This document shows positions 23,544 to 30,408 of a DNA stretch of 64,000 nucleotides, piece after piece. The notes beneath the pieces were generated by a model. That model was not told the origin of the DNA and searched no databases. It saw nothing but the letters and a program-made list of their open reading frames with translations. The stretch is from the IMG/VR virus record IMGVR_UViG_3300017783_000015, positions 1-64,000 of that record, one strand, 5' to 3'. The stretch is from a virus. Position numbers and translations under genes: made by a program. Position 1 is the stretch's first letter. The number at the start of each line of letters is the position of its first letter.

Positions 23544-23572
23544 TTGACAATAGAAACAAAAGTGGTTATAAT
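23544..23572 (+). promoter_or_regulatory. Rightward promoter inside the N-terminal extension
   Basis: TTGACA, 17 bp, TATAAT, 100 bases after the first promoter and within the reading frame opened at 23498. It should give the short protein from 23603. Confidence 0.8.
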
Positions 23573-23602
23573 ATACTATATAAAATATTTGGGAGAATAC
23601 TA

Positions 23603-23914
23603 ATGGCAAACGCTAAAAATTATACAGAAGAAATGGTCAGTCAAATGACCGAAGCATACTCTGCTAACCCTAGTAGAGAAACAGTAGACGAACTTGCTCA
23701 AACTTTCGGCAAAACAACTAGAAGTATCATTGCTAAGTTGTCAAGAGAAGGAGTATACATCGCTCAACCTAGAACTACAAAATCTGGTGAACCAGTTGTA
23801 GCAAAGTCTGAGTTAGTTGCTCAACTCGAAGCACACTTTGGAATTGAACTACCTACACTTGTCAAAGCAGGTAAGCAAGACCTACAAAGATTGGTCGACA
23901 CAATCGCATCTTAA
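23603..23914 (+). CDS. SANT/Myb-like HTH protein (short form)
   Basis: A 103-residue protein. Residues 6-55 (YTEEMVSQMTEAYSANPSRE, then ELAQTFGKTTRSIIAKLSRE) form a three-helix SANT/Myb-like or sigma-like DNA-binding part; residues 75-103 form a small C-terminal domain. Start chosen at ATG with GGGAGA upstream. An in-frame GTG at 23498 with a very strong ribosome site would add 35 basic residues that span a promoter. Paralogues lie at 28462, 29650 (minus), 40839 and 49476. It is a likely early regulator or abundant DNA-binding protein. Confidence 0.75.
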   Translation: MANAKNYTEEMVSQMTEAYSANPSRETVDELAQTFGKTTRSIIAKLSREGVYIAQPRTTKSGEPVVAKSELVAQLEAHFGIELPTLVKAGKQDLQRLVDTIAS

Positions 23915-23964
23915 TTGTTGAGGAGTGATTACCCTAAGTAATCAATTTTGAAGAGAGTATCTAT

Positions 23965-24030
23965 CTGAGGTAAGTGTCTACGGAAGCACACCTAAAGAGG
24001 AAGTAGCAAGTTCGACTCTTGCACCTCAGA
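23965..24030 (+). ncRNA. tRNA-like structure without an anticodon arm
   Basis: Acceptor stem CTGAGGT (23965-23971) with ACCTCAG (24023-24029), a 2-base linker, a D-like stem GTGT/ACAC (23974-23977 with 23988-23991) and a perfect T arm GCAAG-TTCGACT-CTTGC (24006-24022), whose loop fits the tRNA consensus TTCRANY. Only 14 bases lie where about 22 are needed for the anticodon arm and variable loop. No CCA is encoded. It sits in the 3' untranslated part of the HTH gene and may guide RNase P/Z processing. Confidence 0.65.
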
Positions 24031-24079
24031 TATCTCTGCTCTGCTCAAAGTTTAGTCAGTAAAAAAATCGCTTTTTCTA

Positions 24080-24108
24080 TTGACAAATCCTTAAAAAGCG
24101 AGTATAAT
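24080..24108 (+). promoter_or_regulatory. Rightward promoter of a small RNA
   Basis: TTGACA, 17 bp, TATAAT. Its downstream bases match those of the promoter at 24232-24260. Confidence 0.8.
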
Positions 24109-24114
24109 ATATTT

Positions 24115-24215
24115 ATATTCAAAAAAAGGAAAACCCACTGGGACTGGGCATCTGGAAGTGATGACATAGTTAACACTTAGAATTAAACTGTTTGCCCTAC
24201 CCACCTTTCAAGAAA
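24115..24215 (+). ncRNA. Candidate small RNA of about 100 nt
   Basis: No reading frame follows the promoter. The segment can fold with GGGCA/TGCCC and GGG/CCC outer helices and an inner AAGTG/CACTT hairpin. A TTTTT tract lies at about 24225. Function unknown; it precedes the giant RNA. Confidence 0.45.
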
Positions 24216-24231
24216 TAAATCAAAATTTTTC

Positions 24232-24260
24232 TTGACAAATGGTTAAAAAGTGGATATAAT
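24232..24260 (+). promoter_or_regulatory. Rightward promoter of the giant RNA
   Basis: TTGACA (24232-24237), 17 bp, TATAAT (24255-24260). Confidence 0.85.
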
Positions 24261-24266
24261 ATACTT

Positions 24267-25205
24267 ATATTCAAAAACAAAAAAGAATAGCAAAACACGG
24301 AGTGAAGTACGCCATTAAAGATACTTCTAGTGTGGCGACACGATAAAATGACTGCCGAACGCTCGTTAGATATTGAGAGAAAGCGTTAGATGAGTTCAAT
24401 ATCCGCTTTTGAGAGTCAGATACAGACATATCCTCCGCAGCAGGAAGCGAGTGTATCTTCGATTGACTTGTCGGTAAAGGGAGTATAAAAGCACGATAAC
24501 TGCCAGTAATTCCTACACTAAGTCCCTTTTTCGGGCAGTAGGTAGTAAGCGATTTCGTTGACTGCTCTCCAAGTAGTGTATTGGCACTATAAAGTCCTGA
24601 GGATTAGTATGAATTACACAGGTAAAACAGTAAATCATACCGTGATTGACGCGTAGATACATCGAGAATATCACGCAGAGTGAGGAAACCACGCTGATTC
24701 TATACCACACCCTCAACCGTTTCGGTAGTAGGAAGTAGAGCATAGAACGAGTAGTAAACCAGTTTGACATTTCAGTGTGCAAGGTATGAGATAATTTCAA
24801 AACCCACCAAGTAATGAGAGCATAAATGCAAACTTCAAGGGCAAGGAAGTTAGAGGAACATATGATGTACTTTAGTTGAGACTTCCACGCTACCTGCGAG
24901 TGAGAACCCACGCGGCGATTCAGGTTTACCTGTCAAAGTAGTAGGGACATTGGGGGCAGTTAGCAACTTAGAGGAAATAGACACCGATTGATGAGTGAGG
25001 AAAACAATCGAGTGAGCAAGTGAAAGGTCGATACAACCTCTATTCCAAGTATCGCACTTGCAGTTAGGCATACACTATCGTTGAGGTTTCGAGTAAAGCA
25101 ATCCGAGATAGAGAGTAATGCCAAGTTGTAGACCGATATCAGTCTGACAGCGATAGTAAAAAACAAATAGTTTTTTCGAGGGAACAGCGCGTTCCCTCTT
25201 TTTTT
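24267..25205 (+). ncRNA. Giant structured non-coding RNA, about 940 nt
   Basis: A strong promoter and a strong terminator bound a segment with no convincing reading frame. It is full of perfect helices: GTGT-GGCG-ACAC, AGTCA+GATAC (24414-24423) with GTATC+TGACT (24453-24468) enclosing TCCT/AGGA, CGTGAT/ATCACG, GTATGA/TCATAC, and GCAAGTG (25016-25022) with CACTTGC (25055-25061) enclosing CGATAC/GTATCG. Two helix pairs interleave as pseudoknots: AACGCT/AGCGTT with GATATTGA/TCAATATC (24358-24403), and AAAGGGA/TCCCTTT with ACTGCC/GGCAGT (24476-24539). Size and phage setting recall GOLLD and ROOL RNAs, but membership cannot be decided by eye. Confidence 0.75.
25178..25205 (+). terminator. Intrinsic terminator of the giant RNA
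   Basis: GAGGGAAC-AGCGC-GTTCCCTC followed by seven T. A textbook rho-independent terminator. Confidence 0.95.
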
Positions 25206-25255
25206 GTCTCAAATAAGTTAACATCAAAATTTCTTATGTTAATTTAAAATAGTTC

Positions 25256-25284
25256 TTGACAAACAAGATAAAAGTGAGTATAAT
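25256..25284 (+). promoter_or_regulatory. Rightward early promoter
   Basis: AAAATAGTTC then TTGACA, 17 bp, TATAAT. It should drive the long early operon from 25413. The leader of about 120 bases contains a hairpin (25356-25379). Confidence 0.88.
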
Positions 25285-25355
25285 ATATGTATCAAAAGAA
25301 AAAGGAAACCACATTTTCCGACATAATGAGTGTGGGGGTCGTAACCGAAAGCGCA

Positions 25356-25379
25356 GGGGAGGAGTGAAATGACTCCCCA
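25356..25379 (+). other. Hairpin in the early-operon leader
   Basis: GGAGT-GAAATG-ACTCC with GGGGA and CCC flanks that can lengthen the stem. It lies 34 bases before the first start codon and includes GGAGG-like sequence, so it may affect mRNA stability or translation. Confidence 0.45.
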
Positions 25380-25412
25380 CCTAGATTAACTATTATTTAT
25401 AAGGAGGGCATC

Positions 25413-25631
25413 ATGCCAGCAAAATTTAAACCAAGTGAAAAGATTTACAAGAGAGGAGTTCCAGCAAGAAACTTGCCAGAAAGACACTTCTATCTAAAGA
25501 ACACTCCTAAAGAGGAACTGTTCTCAGAAATTAACAAGCACAATGTCAAACCAAAACAAAGACAAAAGTGCCTAAACGAACTCGCTAGACGAGGCGTGGA
25601 AGTAGTGTGGACTACTAAGGAGAGTGTGTAA
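25413..25631 (+). CDS. Small conserved phage protein (NTPKEEL type)
   Basis: A 72-residue basic protein with FYLKNTPKEELFSEINKH and a C-terminal NELARRGVE. This layout recurs in early regions of unrelated phages. AAGGAGG precedes the ATG. Function unknown. Confidence 0.75.
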   Translation: MPAKFKPSEKIYKRGVPARNLPERHFYLKNTPKEELFSEINKHNVKPKQRQKCLNELARRGVEVVWTTKESV

Positions 25632-25765
25632 TGAGAGCATGGGGAACAAATCATGTGTCGCACAAGAAGAAAACTTCACAGGGCAACGGCAGAGGCACAT
25701 TCAGTATAAATATGAACAAGAACAAAAAGCGTTCTTACAAGAAATACAGGGGGCAAGGCAAGTGA
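25631..25765 (+). CDS. Small basic GRGTF protein
   Basis: A 44-residue ORF starting MRAWGTNHVS with GNGRGTFSINMNKNKKRSY and ending KYRGQGK. A short protein of this type is widespread in phages. It starts in the TAATGA junction with the previous gene and ends in an overlap with the next GTG start. A longer frame on the same strand covers this stretch but is unlikely to be the real product. Confidence 0.7.
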   Translation: MRAWGTNHVSHKKKTSQGNGRGTFSINMNKNKKRSYKKYRGQGK

Positions 25766-25938
25766 AGACAGCAATGCTAACACAACAGGACTTTCAAGAG
25801 TTCAAAAAGAAAGTGGCAATTCTAGGTAGAGCAGGTATTACATTGGATTATACAGTAGCAAAACCAAACCACAAAAAAGTAAAGATAACAATGCGTACAC
25901 CAGTGGACGCACAAAAGTGGGACGAGGTGTGTGGATGA
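25762..25938 (+). CDS. Small hypothetical protein, GTG start
   Basis: A 58-residue protein (MKTAMLTQQDFQEFKKKVAI). The GTG overlaps the previous stop and has a GGGGGCAAGG site upstream. A longer in-frame start at 25624 would overlap the GRGTF gene fully and is rejected. Beta-rich second half; function unknown. Confidence 0.6.
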   Translation: MKTAMLTQQDFQEFKKKVAILGRAGITLDYTVAKPNHKKVKITMRTPVDAQKWDEVCG

Positions 25939-26063
25939 AAAAATTACTAGACGCAATGTGGGAACCGTTTGACAGCGAAGATGCAACAGAGTGGTTCCTC
26001 ATACTGTTCGGTTATACAGTATTATTCTTTATCCTATTGGGTGGAGTGATAGAATGGATTTAA
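25935..26063 (+). CDS. Small single-helix membrane protein
   Basis: A 42-residue ORF (MKKLLDAMWEPFDSEDATEW) with one membrane helix (FLILFGYTVLFFILLGGVI). Coupled to both neighbours by overlaps. Confidence 0.6.
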   Translation: MKKLLDAMWEPFDSEDATEWFLILFGYTVLFFILLGGVIEWI

Positions 26064-26134
26064 CAGTATTATTATTAGTAGCAATGTTCTTAGTGTATAT
26101 GTATTTCAATGACAGGGATGACTGGCGTGGGTAA
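26054..26134 (+). CDS. Tiny membrane peptide
   Basis: A 26-residue ORF, one helix (LTVLLLVAMFLVYMYF) and a charged tail. It overlaps the ends of both neighbours. Confidence 0.45.
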   Translation: MDLTVLLLVAMFLVYMYFNDRDDWRG

Positions 26135-26345
26135 TATAATACGCTTTCCTATTGAAAGGACTGAGATACAACGCTTAGTGAGAGATTTGAGGCATCAGGA
26201 AGAAGAAATCAAACTGTGCCTCGATGACCTTGAAGCATTAAATGAACATATAGTCGAGTTAACAGCAGAGTATGAATCCCTGTTAAATCGAGTATGTGAA
26301 CTAAATCAAATTAATTTAAAAGGAGAAAGTGATGAAGAAAGGTAG
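26109..26345 (+). CDS. Small coiled-coil protein
   Basis: A 78-residue helical acidic protein (LVRDLRHQEEEIKLCLDDLE). The ATG choice is uncertain because several Met codons lie close together. No family recognised. Confidence 0.6.
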   Translation: MTGMTGVGNIIRFPIERTEIQRLVRDLRHQEEEIKLCLDDLEALNEHIVELTAEYESLLNRVCELNQINLKGESDEER

Positions 26346-26613
26346 TATGCAATACGACCAGTTTGGTCGCAAGAGAAAAGTATCGCATCTTTACAAGAGT
26401 AAGAAAGCGACGCCTCAGTTTGCGAAACAAGCAAAGAAACAATTTAAAAAGGAAGAAGATATCTACGCCAGTGCACCTATTGGGGAATATGCTGTGCCTG
26501 TAGATAATTCATATAAACAAGACATCAGTAAGCAATATACGGTATCGATTGCTTACAACAAAGGTGCTTATCAAGTGATACCAAAAGGAGAAGTGAAAGA
26601 CATTGGCAAGTAA
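26332..26613 (+). CDS. Small basic hypothetical protein
   Basis: A protein of 93 residues starting MKKGSMQYDQFGRKRKVSH, with basic N-terminal half. AAAAGGAG six bases upstream decides the ATG. Function unknown. Confidence 0.65.
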   Translation: MKKGSMQYDQFGRKRKVSHLYKSKKATPQFAKQAKKQFKKEEDIYASAPIGEYAVPVDNSYKQDISKQYTVSIAYNKGAYQVIPKGEVKDIGK

Positions 26614-26860
26614 ACATTATAAAGTGGGAATGAAAGCAAATGGTAGCACAATAGTAGCAATTCGATACCCCGAAGGCACTTCTAAGAAGTATGAACATTG
26701 GGAATGTCCTGCACGAAACAGTGTAGAACACATGGATGTCGAATTAGCAGATGGTAGAGTGTTATCCAGTAAGGATTTGATACTTGGAAACAAGTTCAAA
26801 GTCGAAGATGTAGAGAAAATAGACAAATTTATATCTAAAATTAGTGGAGGTGTAGCATAA
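26603..26860 (+). CDS. Small hypothetical protein
   Basis: An 85-residue protein, possibly from a TTG start overlapping the previous gene; an ATG at 26630 is an alternative. It contains a beta-rich start (STIVAIRYPEGTSKKYEHWE) and a charged helix. Confidence 0.6.
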   Translation: MASKHYKVGMKANGSTIVAIRYPEGTSKKYEHWECPARNSVEHMDVELADGRVLSSKDLILGNKFKVEDVEKIDKFISKISGGVA

Positions 26861-27294
26861 TGAGTAAAATTAATGACTATGCTAGGTTTGTTGATAGTTG
26901 TACATCGGCAACAAGTAAAGATACTAGCAAAATGTGTGATAGAATGGACTATCTACGAGGAAACTACACAATGCAAGGTGGTGAAGTGCTAGAACAAGAA
27001 GTAGATATGGCAAGATTGATGACTGCCCTGATAGGAATGATGGCAGAGAGTGGAGAATTTGCAGAAGTAGTGAAGAAAAAGGTATTTCAGTCAGATAGCA
27101 AGTTCAAAAGCGATGAGATTTTCCATATGAAACGAGAACTCGGTGATGTATTATGGTATTGGGTTCAAGGATGCAAAGCATTAGGTTTTACACCTGATGA
27201 AGTAATGGATGAAAACATTAGGAAACTAGAGAGTAGATATCCGAATGGTTTTGAAGTAATTAGAAGTGAAGTCAGAGAAAAGGGGGACATATAA
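26860..27294 (+). CDS. MazG-like nucleotide pyrophosphohydrolase
   Basis: A 144-residue all-helical protein with GMMAESGEFAEVVKKK near residue 60 (the E-x-x-E metal motif), MKRELGDVLWYWVQGCKALG near 92 (the E-x-x-D pair) and NIRKLESRYPNGF at the end, as in the MazG/dUTPase-like family. These enzymes cleave NTPs or alarmones to NMP and pyrophosphate. MazG genes are common in marine phages. Confidence 0.85.
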   Translation: MSKINDYARFVDSCTSATSKDTSKMCDRMDYLRGNYTMQGGEVLEQEVDMARLMTALIGMMAESGEFAEVVKKKVFQSDSKFKSDEIFHMKRELGDVLWYWVQGCKALGFTPDEVMDENIRKLESRYPNGFEVIRSEVREKGDI

Positions 27295-27938
27295 TGGCAA
27301 ATCATGTATATTTTAATATCTCTATAGAGGGGATAACAGAGGAACAGCACTCATGCTTGTTCAAAAGCGAAGAAACAGAAAGACCTCATTGGGACGAAAA
27401 CGAACCACCAATTAAAATGGTTGAGTTAGTAGAAGTCCATGAGCAACCTTTCATGTCTAATCTCGATAAAGAGTATGATGATGAAGGTTGGATTAAAAAT
27501 TCATGGGATTGGTATGTAAACAACTGTGGGGCAAAGTGGGTTTGTATTGAAGAGTGGGAACATAACATGATTACTGGACACAGTGCTTGGTCACAGCCTG
27601 TTGCAATGGTAGAGAACATGCTAGAGTATGCCAGTAATAGATTTGGTATAGAACTTAGTGCAAAAATGACATATGAAGATGAGTTCAGAAACTTTGTAGG
27701 AGTAGATGACTTTGAAACATACAGTGAAGAAGGAGAATGGTATTGTATGCACAGTGAGAACTATTTAGATGGTGGTGAGTTAACCGAACTACTAGAAGAA
27801 AAGTTAAAATGTGATGTATCTGATGATGACTTTGACTGGTGGGAAGAATACAAAGCAACAGGATTAGTTCCTAGTGAGTGTGTAGACGAAATGGTTTATA
27901 ACTTCTTTGATACAGGAGAGTTAAATTGGGTAAACTAA
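27294..27938 (+). CDS. Hypothetical early protein (Api92/DUF1281-like start)
   Basis: A 214-residue acidic protein starting MANHVYFNISIEGITEEQHS, a strand pattern seen at the start of Api92-type phage proteins. It is rich in W, E and D. No enzyme motif is visible. Confidence 0.65.
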   Translation: MANHVYFNISIEGITEEQHSCLFKSEETERPHWDENEPPIKMVELVEVHEQPFMSNLDKEYDDEGWIKNSWDWYVNNCGAKWVCIEEWEHNMITGHSAWSQPVAMVENMLEYASNRFGIELSAKMTYEDEFRNFVGVDDFETYSEEGEWYCMHSENYLDGGELTELLEEKLKCDVSDDDFDWWEEYKATGLVPSECVDEMVYNFFDTGELNWVN

Positions 27939-28051
27939 GAAAAATTCTAAGAGATTGGATTGACGGAGTGATTGAGAGGTCATTTCAAAGACAAGCAAAC
28001 AAAATATTTGCTAAGCATGATGTGGTTTACAGAGATGGAGATAACACATAA
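27926..28051 (+). CDS. Small basic protein, TTG start
   Basis: A 41-residue ORF (GKLRKILRDWIDGVIERSFQ after the start), with AGGAG upstream of TTG. It bridges neighbouring genes with overlaps on both sides. Confidence 0.4.
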   Translation: MGKLRKILRDWIDGVIERSFQRQANKIFAKHDVVYRDGDNT

Positions 28052-28335
28052 TGGGACAGTATGACGAATTAGTAGAAAGACAACGCATATTGCTAGAAGC
28101 AGAAAAGTGGGCAAAAGGAGTGAAAGAAATCCATGCCCACAGTTTCAGTTCGATGTGGTATGATAATAGACCTCAGGACACTGAGGGTGGTAAAAGTGTA
28201 TTAGATGTATCTTACAATAGTGGACTAATTCAGAGAAAACTAGAGGATGGCAGTATAGTATACTTTGGTAAAGAAATGACACCAAATGAACTAATTGATG
28301 AGTATGGGAGAGCTAAAGCGTATGAAAGAAGATAG
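28051..28335 (+). CDS. Small hypothetical protein
   Basis: A 94-residue protein (MGQYDELVERQRILLEAEKW) with a helical first part and a beta-like second part. Start overlaps the preceding stop. Function unknown. Confidence 0.6.
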   Translation: MGQYDELVERQRILLEAEKWAKGVKEIHAHSFSSMWYDNRPQDTEGGKSVLDVSYNSGLIQRKLEDGSIVYFGKEMTPNELIDEYGRAKAYERR

Positions 28336-28471
28336 AGAGTACCAATTCTATGCTTGGGAAAAGCAGTATGGAAACGATGAGGCAATCAGAGTAGCAGCAG
28401 ATGAATGGGGTGTAAGTGAAATGCAGGTCAGACTGCTAATACAAAAGTGGGAGGATAACTTATGGCTATAA
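28322..28471 (+). CDS. Small HTH-like protein
   Basis: A 49-residue ORF (MKEDREYQFYAWEKQYGNDE) with a possible helix-turn-helix (AIRVAADEWGVSEMQVRLLI). It overlaps both neighbours. Confidence 0.5.
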   Translation: MKEDREYQFYAWEKQYGNDEAIRVAADEWGVSEMQVRLLIQKWEDNLWL

Positions 28472-28770
28472 ATTACACACAAGACCAAGTAGAATATATT
28501 GTAAACCAATACAGACTTAACCCTGATAGAGAAACAGTAGAGAATCTAGCAAATGAACTAGACAAGAGTGTAAAATCTATAATAGGTAAATTGAGTAGGG
28601 AAGGAGTGTATAGGAAAACAGAGTATACTACCAAAACTGGAGAGAAACCAATAACAAAACTAGAATTAGTGCAAGACTTAGAAACATTGTTAGAGTTACA
28701 AAACGAAGCCCTAGCGGGGTTAGAGAAAGCACCAAAATCAGTATTAAAAATTTTAAAGGAGTCGATATGA
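28462..28770 (+). CDS. SANT/Myb-like HTH protein (paralogue)
   Basis: A 102-residue protein with YTQDQVEYIVNQYRLNPDRE, then NELDKSVKSIIGKLSREGVY and a C-terminal KLELVQDLETLLELQ domain. It aligns along its length with the protein at 23603-23914. DNA binding is likely. GGAGG precedes the ATG. Confidence 0.75.
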   Translation: MAINYTQDQVEYIVNQYRLNPDRETVENLANELDKSVKSIIGKLSREGVYRKTEYTTKTGEKPITKLELVQDLETLLELQNEALAGLEKAPKSVLKILKESI

Positions 28771-28967
28771 GAGTAGCAAAAATACTAGAAACAGCATTAG
28801 CTGATAAGCATGGCAAGTATGCAGAAGTGTTAGGACTTGTTGACAGTCCCAGCGGGGTCAAAGCAAGACTAAAGTTTGGAGATGGTCATAGAGAAACCAT
28901 AACAGTAAGAAAACTAAGAATGGTTCAAGATAAGAATGTACCAAGGTCTAAAGATGGTTGGTTCTAA
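28767..28967 (+). CDS. Small hypothetical protein closing the early operon
   Basis: A 66-residue protein (MRVAKILETALADKHGKYAE) with a small beta-barrel-like segment (VKARLKFGDGHRETITVRK). It overlaps the previous gene and is followed by a terminator. Confidence 0.6.
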   Translation: MRVAKILETALADKHGKYAEVLGLVDSPSGVKARLKFGDGHRETITVRKLRMVQDKNVPRSKDGWF

Positions 28968-28990
28968 CTAGGAAAAACTTGTGTAAGAGA

Positions 28991-29012
28991 GGGACAACTT
29001 AGTCCCTTTTTT
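28991..29012 (+). terminator. Intrinsic terminator of the early operon
   Basis: GGGAC-AACTTA-GTCCC followed by six T. Confidence 0.85.
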
Positions 29013-29429
29013 ATTGTCTTAAAAATTTTGGATTGGTGGAAGTTGGTGTAGTTTGGAAAGGTTTTGTAGTAATTGCGTTTTTATGTTGGATTGTTAAACC
29101 CCAGAATTGAGGTATTTGACTTTTCAATAGTTGATGTAGTTTACACAATTAACAGTCTACATTTACCTATTTAGATGCTCGCTTTCACTCTCGCTTCGCT
29201 TCGTTCAAGCTCTTAGCATAAGATTAGGTAAGCGACTGTAATCGGTGGTTTGTAATGATTAACTATCAAAATTTATGATAATATTATACCATGATTTTCA
29301 ACAGAATGCAAGAACTGTTTTTCTCGGGTAATTGAAATATGGTGTTCGGGTAGGTTTTGATTGCAATAAAATATTTTCACTGATGTTATCTAGTTGTGTT
29401 GTCAAAGGATATTCGACAGATGTTTTTCG
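29013..29429. other. Gene-free stretch between converging units
   Basis: No gene is seen. It holds a leftward promoter (29283-29311) and a short tract of CGCTTTCACTCTCGCTTCGC-like direct repeats near 29180. A leftward transcript would run about 270 bases without a convincing reading frame. Confidence 0.5.
29283..29311 (-). promoter_or_regulatory. Leftward promoter with no gene after it
   Basis: TTGCAT, 17 bp, TATAAT on the minus strand, with AAACAGTTC upstream, close to the shared pattern. Confidence 0.55.
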
Positions 29430-29663
29430 TTAAGGACGAACTCTCATTGACAATTTCTTTTTCATAGCGAGTTGTAGTTCCTTTCGTTTGTCCAACTCTC
29501 GTGAACGCTTCCTGTAATTGTTCATTTGATTTCTTTTAGCATTGGGTTTTTCGTAGTATTCTTTCTCTCTGCAACGCTCTTTGATTTCTGCTCGTTGACA
29601 TTTTTTACGGAATATACGAAGTCCTTTCTCGAAGGACATGCCTTTTAGATTAACGCTGGGCAT
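29430..29663 (-). CDS. rpsU: Phage ribosomal protein bS21 homologue
   Basis: A 77-residue basic protein that reads as bS21: GLRIFRKKCQRAEIKERCRE, then the hallmark EYYEKPNAKR and a basic helical tail. bS21 binds the small ribosomal subunit near the anti-Shine-Dalgarno and helps initiation. Phage bS21 copies are known in marine and very large phages and may favour phage mRNAs. It is cotranscribed with an HTH protein by a 14-base overlap. Confidence 0.9.
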   Translation of the reverse strand: MPSVNLKGMSFEKGLRIFRKKCQRAEIKERCREKEYYEKPNAKRNQMNNYRKRSRELDKRKELQLAMKKKLSMRVRP

Positions 29664-29823
29664 CTGTCCTCCGATTGAATGTCCAACCTCTCTTTCTTAA
29701 GTAGTAAACTTTAGATATGATGGAATCTTCACTTCTGCCCAATTTGCGAGTGAGTTCCTCTATCGGCATTACATTATAGTGCCGTTTCAGAAAGTCTACT
29801 TCCTCTGTTGTCCATTTATTCAT
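29650..29823 (-). CDS. SANT/Myb-like HTH protein, leaderless
   Basis: A 57-residue protein (MNKWTTEEVDFLKRHYNVMP) with the three-helix pattern of the paralogue family (ELTRKLGRSEDSIISKV). Its ATG lies 6 bases after TATAAT. It overlaps the bS21 start. Confidence 0.75.
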   Translation of the reverse strand: MNKWTTEEVDFLKRHYNVMPIEELTRKLGRSEDSIISKVYYLRKRGWTFNRRTDAQR

Positions 29824-29829
29824 AGGTAT

Positions 29830-29858
29830 ATTATACTCGCTTTTGAAGTAAAAGTCAA
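29830..29858 (-). promoter_or_regulatory. Leftward promoter, leaderless output
   Basis: AAAATAGTTC, TTGACT, 17 bp, TATAAT on the minus strand. It overlaps the last codons of the nuclease-like gene to its right. Confidence 0.85.
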
Positions 29859-30307
29859 GAACTATTTTCTCCGAGTTCCTTAAATGCTTTCATTCTAAAG
29901 TTCTTGTTCAGCTGCGCTCCAGTAGTGTTTGCAAAATGGTTCAGCAAATATTTTTTGAGAACCTGAGCATCACAGTAAGCAACTTCGACTATGTCGATAC
30001 CTTCATGCAGTGCAACATACGCACCTTCTAGTTTGTTCATATAGTTTTCTATTCTATCTTCCCACTTGGAAGAGTTCGTGTATCTGTTCTGAAAGTTAAA
30101 ATTAAATTGATTCGTAGCTGATACTTTGTATTCGTATAATTTGCCATCATCATCCTCAGCGTCTGCACCTTTATCTCCATCAACTAGTGTGTGTCCTAGA
30201 TGATGAGCAAGTGCAAGTTCTCCAATGCCACCTTTTGTTAGGTTAACGCCCTCGGGGAGTGTTTCATATACTTTTCTTAATAATTCGATTGTTTCTTTAT
30301 ATTTCAT
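29855..30307 (-). CDS. PD-(D/E)XK nuclease-like protein, leaderless
   Basis: A 150-residue protein starting MKYKETIELLRKVYETLPEG. KGGIGELALAHHLGHTLVDG, then KGADAEDDDGKLYEYKVS give the E, D and E-x-K positions of a restriction-type nuclease fold. The ATG lies 6 bases after TATAAT. The protein ends in ENSS because its last codons are part of the next promoter. It may cut host DNA or act in recombination. Confidence 0.65.
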   Translation of the reverse strand: MKYKETIELLRKVYETLPEGVNLTKGGIGELALAHHLGHTLVDGDKGADAEDDDGKLYEYKVSATNQFNFNFQNRYTNSSKWEDRIENYMNKLEGAYVALHEGIDIVEVAYCDAQVLKKYLLNHFANTTGAQLNKNFRMKAFKELGENSS

Positions 30308-30313
30308 ACAACT

Positions 30314-30342
30314 ATTATAACAAAAATAACAGGTAGTGTCAA
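30314..30342 (-). promoter_or_regulatory. Leftward promoter, leaderless output
   Basis: TTGACA, 17 bp, TATAAT, with ATATATTTC upstream. It stands back-to-back with the rightward promoter at 30374. Confidence 0.85.
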
Positions 30343-30373
30343 GAAATATATTAACCATTGGTATAGATTTACC

Positions 30374-30402
30374 TTGACTTCAGGTTACAAAGTTGCTATA
30401 AT
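30374..30402 (+). promoter_or_regulatory. Rightward promoter, leaderless output
   Basis: TTGACT, 17 bp, TATAAT. The next ATG is 6 bases downstream. Confidence 0.8.
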
Positions 30403-30408
30403 ATGTAT

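Noticed and set aside
23965-24030. Ordinary tRNA gene
   Set aside because: There is no room for an anticodon arm, so it cannot decode; it is listed as tRNA-like.
24513-25166. Three leftward reading frames of 68-132 codons over the giant RNA
   Set aside because: They oppose the promoter and terminator, have unlikely composition and no ribosome sites; the helices explain the sequence better.
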